From: RGIG7450 sp045648785
GTDB lineage: Bacteria > Bacillota > Clostridia > RUG12999
DNA length: 27,168 bases
Assembly: GCA_045648785.1 (NCBI GenBank)
Contig: JAZROP010000009.1
Coordinates: forward strand, 1-27,168
Reading direction: 5' to 3'
The position numbers were made by a program, and so were the translations under genes. How positions within the stretch are numbered: position 1 is the stretch's first letter; every line of letters begins with the position of its first letter. Shown here in pieces: positions 21,417 to 27,168 of the stretch. The notes below the pieces were generated by a model, which saw only the letters and a program-made list of their open reading frames with translations, had not been told where the DNA came from and ran no database searches.

Positions 21417-23705
21417 ATGAACCAGATTACAGGACTTGACTACAAAATTCAAGAAATGGCGTCGCGTATCCGCGAACTTCGTGAAATTGTAGGATTATCC
21501 CCCGATGATATGGCGGGAAAAACAGGTGTTTCCACCGAAGAATATTTAAAATGTGAAACAGGTACACATGACCTTCACTTTGCATTTATTTACAGGTGTG
21601 CTCTTGCACTTGGAGTTAATGTAACAGATATCATAGAGGGTCATAGCCCTACATTGAAATCTTTTACAGTAACCCGTGCAGGAACAGCACAGAAGATTGC
21701 TCAGGCGCATGGTATGACTTATTACAATATGGCGTATGCATTCCAGAATCGTATTGCAGAACCGCTTTATGTAAAAAGTGTTTATGACCCTGAAGCGGAA
21801 GGAAAGGACATTGAATTGACTACTCATGATGGTCAGGAATGTGACCTTATCATTGAAGGTCACCTTATGGTACAGATTGGGGAGCACAGAGAAGTTCTCG
21901 GTCCCGGAGACAGCATTTATTTTGATAGCAACACACCTCATGGAATGATTGCTGTTAACGGAGAGGATTGCTTATTTTATGCTATTGTTCTTAATCCCAC
22001 AGGTGAGCCTATTCCAGAACTTACACCGACAAAAGCTATTGAAGATAAATATGACCGTCGTGATGACACCAAAGACAGAATTTATAAGAAGTTTATTGAT
22101 GTTGTTACCAACGAAAAGGGAACGCCCACATCAATAACATTTAAAAATACTGAAAACTTTAACTTTGCTTTTGACCTTGTTGATGCACTTGCAGACCGCG
22201 AACCCGATAAACTTGCTATGATGCACATTTCAAAGGATCATACAGAGCGTCCATTTACATTTAAGGATATGAAACGCGAATCTGCAAGATGTGCAAACTA
22301 TTTCAGAGCGCTCGGCATCAAAAAAGGTGACAGAGTAATGCTCATCTTAAAAAGACATTATCAGTTTTGGTTTGCAATTTTAGGCTTACATAAGCTTGGT
22401 GCAGTTGTTATTCCGGCAACAAATCAGCTGCTTGCTCACGATATTGAATACAGGCTTAATGCAGCGGGAGTAAATACAATTATTTGTACGGCTGATGGAG
22501 ATACGACAAATCAAGTTGAAATTGCAGCTGAAAATTGTCCGCAGCTTGTAAACAAGCTTATAGTTAATGGCGAGCGTGAGGGCTGGAGAAGTTTTGATGA
22601 AGAATATATGCTTTACAGTTCGCATTATAACAGAACTGAAGATGCTCCTGGCGGAGATGATTTAATGCTTATGTTCTTTACATCGGGAACAACAGGCTAT
22701 CCTAAAATTGCCGCACACAACTATAAATATCCGCTTGGTCATTTCCATACAGCAAAATACTGGCACAATGTTGACCCGGACGGACTCCACTTTACAATTT
22801 CCGATACTGGTTGGGCAAAATCAATGTGGGGTAAACTGTACGGTCAGTGGTTATGCGAGGCAGCAACCTTTGTCTATGATTTTGACAGATTTGACGCAGC
22901 AGACATTATGCCTATGTTTGCTAAACATAAGATTACAACATTCTGCGCACCTCCTACAATGCTCAGAATGATGATAAAACAGGATTTATCCAAATATGAT
23001 TTCTCATCCGTTCGTCATATGACAACAGCGGGTGAGGCGCTCAACCCAGAAGTTTACCGTCAGTTTGAAAAGGCTACTGGTCTTCAGATTATTGAGGGCT
23101 TCGGACAGACTGAAAGTACAATGATAATCGGTAATATGGTTGGTGCATCTCATAAAATCGGTTCTATGGGTAAACCGGCACCCATTTACGATGTTGAACT
23201 TGTTAACGAAAACGGTGAACAAGTTGCTGTAGGTGAAACGGGTGAAATTGTTATTAACCTTAAAAATGGTCATCCGTGTGGTCTTTTTACCGGATACTAT
23301 GGTGCAGAGGATAAAACGAAAGAGGTTATGCACGATGGTTATTATCACACAGGCGATACCGCTTGGCGTGATGAGGACGGCTTCTACTGGTATGTAGGCA
23401 GAGTGGACGATGTTATAAAATCCTCCGGCTACCGAATTGGACCGTTCGAAATCGAAAGTGTTATTATGGAGCTTCCATATGTTCTTGAATGTGGTGTTTC
23501 TGCTGAACCGGATGATGTCCGCGGACAGGTTGTTAAAGCAAGTATTGTACTTGTGAAAGGTACAGAACCCTCAGAGGAACTAAAAAAAGATATTCAGCTA
23601 TATGTTAAAGAACATACAGCTCCTTATAAATATCCGCGAATTGTTGTGTTCAGAGATGAACTTCCCAAAACAGTAAGCGGTAAAATTCAGAGAAACAAAC
23701 TTTAA
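21417..23705 (+). CDS. HTH-cupin-acyl-CoA synthetase fusion, paralogue 2
   Basis: This paralogue has the same three-part architecture: XRE-type HTH (SRIRELREIVGLSPDDMAGK), cupin (GQECDLIIEGHLMVQIGEHR, then NTPHGMI) and AMP-forming acyl-CoA synthetase with P-loop FFTSGTTGYPK (about 420-430), GFGQTES, YHTGDT and catalytic Lys 756 in SGKIQ. Long stretches are identical or nearly so to paralogue 1, especially in the C-terminal synthetase domain; the HTH-cupin part and the region before the P-loop differ more. The start at ATG 21417 (762 residues) fits the AAAGG at 21400-21404; ATG 21405 overlaps that SD. Preceded by an apparent Val T-box, so isobutyrate is the inferred substrate. It is 17 bases upstream of ilvE. 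Confidence 0.88.
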   Translation: MNQITGLDYKIQEMASRIRELREIVGLSPDDMAGKTGVSTEEYLKCETGTHDLHFAFIYRCALALGVNVTDIIEGHSPTLKSFTVTRAGTAQKIAQAHGMTYYNMAYAFQNRIAEPLYVKSVYDPEAEGKDIELTTHDGQECDLIIEGHLMVQIGEHREVLGPGDSIYFDSNTPHGMIAVNGEDCLFYAIVLNPTGEPIPELTPTKAIEDKYDRRDDTKDRIYKKFIDVVTNEKGTPTSITFKNTENFNFAFDLVDALADREPDKLAMMHISKDHTERPFTFKDMKRESARCANYFRALGIKKGDRVMLILKRHYQFWFAILGLHKLGAVVIPATNQLLAHDIEYRLNAAGVNTIICTADGDTTNQVEIAAENCPQLVNKLIVNGEREGWRSFDEEYMLYSSHYNRTEDAPGGDDLMLMFFTSGTTGYPKIAAHNYKYPLGHFHTAKYWHNVDPDGLHFTISDTGWAKSMWGKLYGQWLCEAATFVYDFDRFDAADIMPMFAKHKITTFCAPPTMLRMMIKQDLSKYDFSSVRHMTTAGEALNPEVYRQFEKATGLQIIEGFGQTESTMIIGNMVGASHKIGSMGKPAPIYDVELVNENGEQVAVGETGEIVINLKNGHPCGLFTGYYGAEDKTKEVMHDGYYHTGDTAWRDEDGFYWYVGRVDDVIKSSGYRIGPFEIESVIMELPYVLECGVSAEPDDVRGQVVKASIVLVKGTEPSEELKKDIQLYVKEHTAPYKYPRIVVFRDELPKTVSGKIQRNKL

Positions 23706-23722
23706 GAAAGAAGTGTTTATTT

Positions 23723-24787
23723 ATGGAAATCAAAATCACTAAAACTACTAACCCCAAAACAAAGCCTCAAAAAGGTGAAAAACTTGGTTTTGGTAAAATC
23801 TTTACTGACCATATGTTCATGATGAACTACACAGAAGGCAAAGGCTGGCATGATGCAAGAATTGTTCCTTATGGTGCAATTGAGCTTGAGCCTGCTGCAA
23901 TGGTGTTCCATTACGGTCAGGAAATGTTTGAAGGACTTAAAGCATACAAAGGTGCTGATGGCAAAATCAGACTTTTCAGACCTGATATGAACGCAAAGCG
24001 TGCAAATGCAAGTAATGAAAGACTTTGCATCCCCGAAATACCTGAAGAAATGTTTGTTGAGGCTATAAAAGAAGTTGTAAAAATTGATGCAGACTGGGTT
24101 CCCGAAGAGGACGGCACATCACTTTACATTAGACCTTTTGTTATTGCAACTGACGAATTTTTAGGAGTTGCTCCTTCCAAAACATATCTCTTTATCGTAA
24201 TCCTTGCTCCTAGCGGTGCTTACTATGAAAATGGTCTTGCTCCTGTTGGTATCTGGATTGAGGATGAATATGTAAGAGCAGTTAAAGGCGGTATGGGCTT
24301 TGCAAAAACAGGCGGTAACTATGCAGCAAGCCTTATTGCCCAGGTTAAAGCTCACGACGACGGCTATTCTCAGGTTCTCTGGCTTGACGGTGTTGAAAGA
24401 AAATATATTGAAGAAGTTGGCGCGATGAACATCTTCTTCAAAATTGACGGAAAAATCATTACTCCTATGCTCAACGGCAGCATTCTGCCCGGCATTACAA
24501 GAAACTCAGTAATTGAACTTTGCAAACGCATGGGATATACAGTTGAAGAAAGAAAAGTTTCTGTTGACGAACTTGTTGAAGCAGCTCACAACGGTAAGCT
24601 TGAAGAATGTTTTGGTACAGGTACTGCTGCAGTTATTTCTCCTGTTGGCAAGCTCAGATACAAAGATGATATTTATACAATCAACAACAATGAAATCGGT
24701 GAAGTAAGCCAGAAGCTCTATGATACTGTAACAGGTATTCAGTGGGGCAAATGTGAGGATGAATTAGGTTGGACAATTACCCTTTAA
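23723..24787 (+). CDS. ilvE: Branched-chain amino acid aminotransferase
   Basis: A 354-residue PLP enzyme (class IV fold, type II BCAT) that interconverts 2-oxoacids with Val, Leu and Ile using glutamate. The substrate and PLP regions FHYGQEMFEGLKAY, SLYIRPFVIATDEFLGV and GGMGFAK195TGGNYAASL, with K195 the Schiff-base lysine, are intact, as are EEVGAMNIFF and FGTGTAAVISPVG. Length is normal. The SD is weak (AAAGAAG), so translation may be partly coupled to the synthetase gene. Placement between branched-acid activation and the 2-oxoacid oxidoreductase makes it the last step of a Val/Ile/Leu pathway. C-ended codons suggest high expression. Confidence 0.95.
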   Translation: MEIKITKTTNPKTKPQKGEKLGFGKIFTDHMFMMNYTEGKGWHDARIVPYGAIELEPAAMVFHYGQEMFEGLKAYKGADGKIRLFRPDMNAKRANASNERLCIPEIPEEMFVEAIKEVVKIDADWVPEEDGTSLYIRPFVIATDEFLGVAPSKTYLFIVILAPSGAYYENGLAPVGIWIEDEYVRAVKGGMGFAKTGGNYAASLIAQVKAHDDGYSQVLWLDGVERKYIEEVGAMNIFFKIDGKIITPMLNGSILPGITRNSVIELCKRMGYTVEERKVSVDELVEAAHNGKLEECFGTGTAAVISPVGKLRYKDDIYTINNNEIGEVSQKLYDTVTGIQWGKCEDELGWTITL

Positions 24788-25440
24788 ACTACAAAAGATT
24801 AACTATAATTTCAGGTCATTACGGCAGCGGTAAGACCAATATAGCGGTCAATATTGCAAAGAAAATTGCCGAAAGAAAAAGTAAAGTTGCTCTTGCAGAC
24901 CTTGATATTGTAAATCCTTATTTCAGGTCCAAGGACAGTCAAAAAGAGCTTGAAGAAAAAGGCATCCGTCTTATCTGCTCGCTCTACGCCAATTCAAATG
25001 TTGACATTCCTGCACTTCCGCAGGAAATATATGCACTGACTGATGATAAAAGCCTTACAGCAGTACTTGATATAGGCGGTGACGACAGGGGAGCACTTGT
25101 TCTCGGCAGACTCGCAGATGCTATAAAAGAAGAAAATGACTATGAAATGCTGATGGTGGTAAACAAATTCAGACCTGAAACTAAAAATGCAGACTTAGCA
25201 ATTGAAATAATGCGGGAAATAGAGGTTGCATCAAAAATTAAATTTACCGGCATTATAAACAATTCCAATCTCGGCGTAGAAACTGATGAAAACTGCATTT
25301 TATCTTCGCTTTCTTATGCTGAAGAAATTGCACAAAAGACGGGAATTCCCGTTGTAATGACAACGGTGAGTGAAGATATTGACATTAAAGCAGAGCTTCC
25401 CGGAATTTATAAACTTAAACTTCAGGAAAAATATTTCTGA
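24769..25440 (+). CDS. P-loop ATPase of the MinD/CooC/ParA superfamily
   Basis: A 223-residue protein with a variant Walker A G16-H-Y-G-S-G-K22-T-N followed by ALADLDIVNPYFRSKDSQKE, a typical deviant-Walker switch region, and LDIGGDDRGALVLG (Walker B area). No membrane segment and no Cys-rich cluster motif are visible. The likely start is a TTG at 24769, with GAGGATG upstream, inside the last 19 bases of ilvE. It is followed by the ferredoxin subunit gene. Relatives of CooC and Mrp help insert metals or Fe-S clusters, so a maturation role for the adjacent Fe-S/TPP oxidoreductase is plausible. That is inferred from context only. Confidence 0.8.
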   Translation: MDNYPLNYKRLTIISGHYGSGKTNIAVNIAKKIAERKSKVALADLDIVNPYFRSKDSQKELEEKGIRLICSLYANSNVDIPALPQEIYALTDDKSLTAVLDIGGDDRGALVLGRLADAIKEENDYEMLMVVNKFRPETKNADLAIEIMREIEVASKIKFTGIINNSNLGVETDENCILSSLSYAEEIAQKTGIPVVMTTVSEDIDIKAELPGIYKLKLQEKYF

Positions 25441-25460
25441 TAAAAAAGGAGTGACATAAG

Positions 25461-25670
25461 ATGTCAAAATTAACATTTAAAACTGACCTTTGTAAAGGTT
25501 GTGGTCTTTGCGTAGATGCTTGTCCTAAAAGCATTTTAAGACTTGCACCCGATAAAATTAATAAAAAGGGACATCATCCTGCAGAGCTTACAGATGAAGC
25601 AGCGTGCATAGGTTGTGCATCCTGCGCAATTATGTGTCCTGATTGCATAATTACGGTGGAAAGGGGATAA
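25461..25670 (+). CDS. 2-oxoacid:ferredoxin oxidoreductase, 4Fe-4S (delta) subunit
   Basis: A 69-residue two-cluster ferredoxin. Two CxxCxxCxxxCP motifs are present: C11, C14, C17, C21 and C49, C52, C55, C59, each set giving three ligands for one cluster and one for the other. It carries electrons between the TPP core and an external ferredoxin. SD AAGGAG at 25446-25451 lies 9 bases before the ATG. It is encoded directly before the alpha subunit (4-base gap), the usual delta-alpha-beta-gamma order of VOR/KOR enzymes. Confidence 0.92.
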   Translation: MSKLTFKTDLCKGCGLCVDACPKSILRLAPDKINKKGHHPAELTDEAACIGCASCAIMCPDCIITVERG

Positions 25671-25674
25671 GAAA

Positions 25675-26742
25675 ATGGCAGAAAAAGTACTTATGAAAGG
25701 TAACGAAGCTATTGCTGAAGCTGCAATTCTTGCAGGCTGCAGACATTATTTCGGTTATCCTATTACTCCGCAGACAGAAGTTGCGGCATATATGGCTAAA
25801 AAGATGCCTAAAATTGGCGGAACATTTCTCCAGGCTGAAAGTGAAATTGCAGCAATCAATATGGTTTATGGCGTTGCAGCAACGGGTAAAAGAGTTATGA
25901 CATCTTCTTCCAGCCCGGGAATTTCTCTGAAAAGTGAAGGTATTTCATACCTTGCAGGTTCAGACCTTCCCGCACTCATTTTAAATGTACAGAGGGGTGG
26001 CCCCGGTCTTGGCGGTATTCAGCCCAGCCAGTCTGACTATTTCCAGGCAACAAAAGCAGGCGGCCACGGTGACTTTAGAATGATCGTTCTCGCTCCCGCT
26101 TCTGTTCAGGAAATGGCAGAACTCACAGTTAAGGGCTTTGCTCTTGCTGATAAGTACCAGATGACTGCAATGCTTCTTGCAGACGGTACAATGGGACAGA
26201 TGATGGAGCCTGTTTCTCTTGATTTTGACGTTGAGCCCTCACCTGCAAAGCCTTGGGCAACAACAGGCACCAAGCTCGAAAGAGCACACAATATCGTAAA
26301 CTCACTCTCACTCGTACCCGACGAACTTGAAAAACTCAACTTCGCAAGATATGAGCGCTATAAGACAGTAGAACAGAACGAAACAATGTACGAGGAGTAT
26401 ATGATGGATGATGCAGAAATTTGTATCGCCGCATTCGGTATCGCTGCCCGTGTTTCTAAAAACGCTGTCAACGAAGCAAGAAAACAGGGAATCAAGGTTG
26501 GTATGATAAGACCTATCACACTCTGGCCATTCCCCACAGCACCCTTCAAAAAGGCTGCAGAGCAGGTCAAGGCAGTAATCTCTGTCGAACTCAATATGGG
26601 TCAGATGATAGAGGACGTTCGCCTTGCAACCGAGTGTAAAGTTCCCGTAACACTCTGTAACCGTGCAGGCGGTATGATCCCGTCACCCGAACAGGTGCTT
26701 GAAGCTATAAAAGAAGCCGCAAAGAACGGAGGTATAATGTAA
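25675..26742 (+). CDS. vorB: 2-oxoacid:ferredoxin oxidoreductase alpha subunit (VorB-like)
   Basis: A 355-residue alpha subunit of the VOR/KOR family. Visible hallmarks are MKGNEAIAEAAILAGCRHYF, YPITPQTEVAAYM, the E of LQAESEIAAINMVYGVAATG that contacts TPP, SSSSPGISLKSEGISYLAG, and the PGLGGIQPSQSDYFQ loop. The C-terminal domain has GMIRPITLWPFP. The complex makes acyl-CoA, CO2 and reduced ferredoxin from a 2-oxoacid, or the reverse. Neighbouring ilvE and branched-acid synthetases favour branched 2-oxoacids (VOR) over 2-oxoglutarate (KOR), but the family alone does not decide. Codon use becomes clearly richer in C-ended codons in the second half. Confidence 0.88.
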   Translation: MAEKVLMKGNEAIAEAAILAGCRHYFGYPITPQTEVAAYMAKKMPKIGGTFLQAESEIAAINMVYGVAATGKRVMTSSSSPGISLKSEGISYLAGSDLPALILNVQRGGPGLGGIQPSQSDYFQATKAGGHGDFRMIVLAPASVQEMAELTVKGFALADKYQMTAMLLADGTMGQMMEPVSLDFDVEPSPAKPWATTGTKLERAHNIVNSLSLVPDELEKLNFARYERYKTVEQNETMYEEYMMDDAEICIAAFGIAARVSKNAVNEARKQGIKVGMIRPITLWPFPTAPFKKAAEQVKAVISVELNMGQMIEDVRLATECKVPVTLCNRAGGMIPSPEQVLEAIKEAAKNGGIM

Positions 26743-27168
26743 TGGTAGTATTTGATAAACCCCATGCCCTTGCAGACGTGCTTATGCACTACTGCCCCGG
26801 CTGTACCCACGGTATCGTTCATCGCCTCGTTGCCGAGGTTATCGACGAGCTCGGTATCGAAGGCAAAACAATAGGTATCGCACCTGTTGGTTGCTCAGTT
26901 ATGGCATATAACTACTTTAACTGCGATATGATCGAGGCTGCTCACGGCAGAGCTCCCGCAGTTGCAACAGGCGTTAAGCGTGCTGACCCCGAAAACCACA
27001 TCGTCTTTACATATCAGGGCGACGGTGACCTCGCTTCAATCGGTATGGCAGAAACAGTCCATTCCGCTGCAAGAAACGAAAACATCACAGTAATATTCAT
27101 CAACAACGCAATCTACGGTATGACAGGCGGTCAGATGGCTCCTACCTCGCTTCCCGGTCAGGTTACAC
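26742..27168 (+). CDS. vorA: 2-oxoacid:ferredoxin oxidoreductase beta subunit, 5' part (cut by window end)
   Basis: 142 codons of the TPP-binding beta subunit are present. YCPGCTHGIVHRL opens the domain, PVGCSVMAYNYFNCD follows, and the TPP/Mg motif is G93-D-G-D followed by INNAIYGMTGGQMAPTS, with N121-N122 as the second half of the motif. The start ATG 26742 shares one base with the stop of the alpha subunit (TAATG), and GGAGG at 26728-26732 gives a 9-base spacing. The remaining beta sequence and a gamma subunit are expected beyond the window. Codons are strongly C-ended, as in fba. Confidence 0.92.
   Translation, partial: MVVFDKPHALADVLMHYCPGCTHGIVHRLVAEVIDELGIEGKTIGIAPVGCSVMAYNYFNCDMIEAAHGRAPAVATGVKRADPENHIVFTYQGDGDLASIGMAETVHSAARNENITVIFINNAIYGMTGGQMAPTSLPGQVT

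Noticed and set aside
18427..27168. Reading the region as a branched-chain amino acid fermentation operon
   Set aside because: The enzymes are reversible in principle, but AMP-forming synthetases and T-box induction on amino-acid shortage both favour synthesis. Kept only as the alternative to test.
25675..27168. 2-oxoglutarate or indolepyruvate oxidoreductase
   Set aside because: Family motifs do not exclude 2-oxoglutarate, but the ilvE and synthetase context fits branched 2-oxoacids. Indolepyruvate enzymes have a large fused alpha subunit, unlike the 355-residue protein here.
1..27168. tRNA or rRNA genes, CRISPR arrays, insertion sequences
   Set aside because: I inspected the intergenic stretches and saw no cloverleaf, regular repeat array or transposase; a covariance search would be needed to be certain.

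Overview
The window looks like chromosome of an anaerobic, low-GC member of the Firmicutes, class Clostridia, probably a gut or rumen type. Evidence: AT-rich DNA, consensus sigma-A promoters, strong Shine-Dalgarno (SD) sites, T-box riboswitches, sporulation-lineage genes (a spoIVB remnant, gerW/ytfJ, a dacF-like carboxypeptidase), IreB, and a ferredoxin-dependent 2-oxoacid oxidoreductase. No species can be named from the sequence alone.

Layout. (1) 1-366: an unrecognised gene end abuts the last ~43 codons of spoIVB, followed by a strong terminator. (2) 578-11405: a long co-directional housekeeping run behind a consensus promoter: WG-repeat protein, site-2-type protease, scpA, scpB, a YtfI-like DUF2953 protein, gerW, D-Ala-D-Ala carboxypeptidase, 23S rRNA pseudouridine synthase, a small GNAT-like protein, ireB, murD, metG and tatD. 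(3) 11414-12459: fba with its own promoter and terminator. (4) 12467-18426: a sugar-related island with a minus-strand 43-codon relic of L-fucose isomerase and an AraC regulator, divergent from a plus-strand operon (internally deleted PIG-L deacetylase, PfkB kinase, mannitol-1-phosphate-dehydrogenase-like enzyme, secreted stalk-SGNH protein, NagB-like enzyme with an altered active site). (5) 18454-27168: two T-box-controlled transcription units. Each starts with a paralogous fusion of XRE-type HTH, cupin and AMP-forming acyl-CoA synthetase. The second continues into ilvE, a P-loop ATPase and a VOR-type 2-oxoacid:ferredoxin oxidoreductase (ferredoxin, alpha, and beta cut by the window end).

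The most interesting system is region 5. Folding both T-box leaders by eye onto the standard Stem I (K-turn, stem IA, specifier loop) gives AUC (Ile) for the first and GUA (Val) for the second. ATP-driven acyl-CoA synthetase, then reductive carboxylation by a ferredoxin oxidoreductase, then IlvE is a route that makes isoleucine and valine from scavenged 2-methylbutyrate and isobutyrate. T-box induction by uncharged tRNA argues for this biosynthetic direction rather than amino-acid fermentation. The HTH-cupin-synthetase fusions are the least explained component.

A second theme is gene decay. spoIVB, fucI and the PIG-L gene have each lost large parts. The latter two keep both ends joined in frame, which suggests internal deletions with the reading frame preserved.
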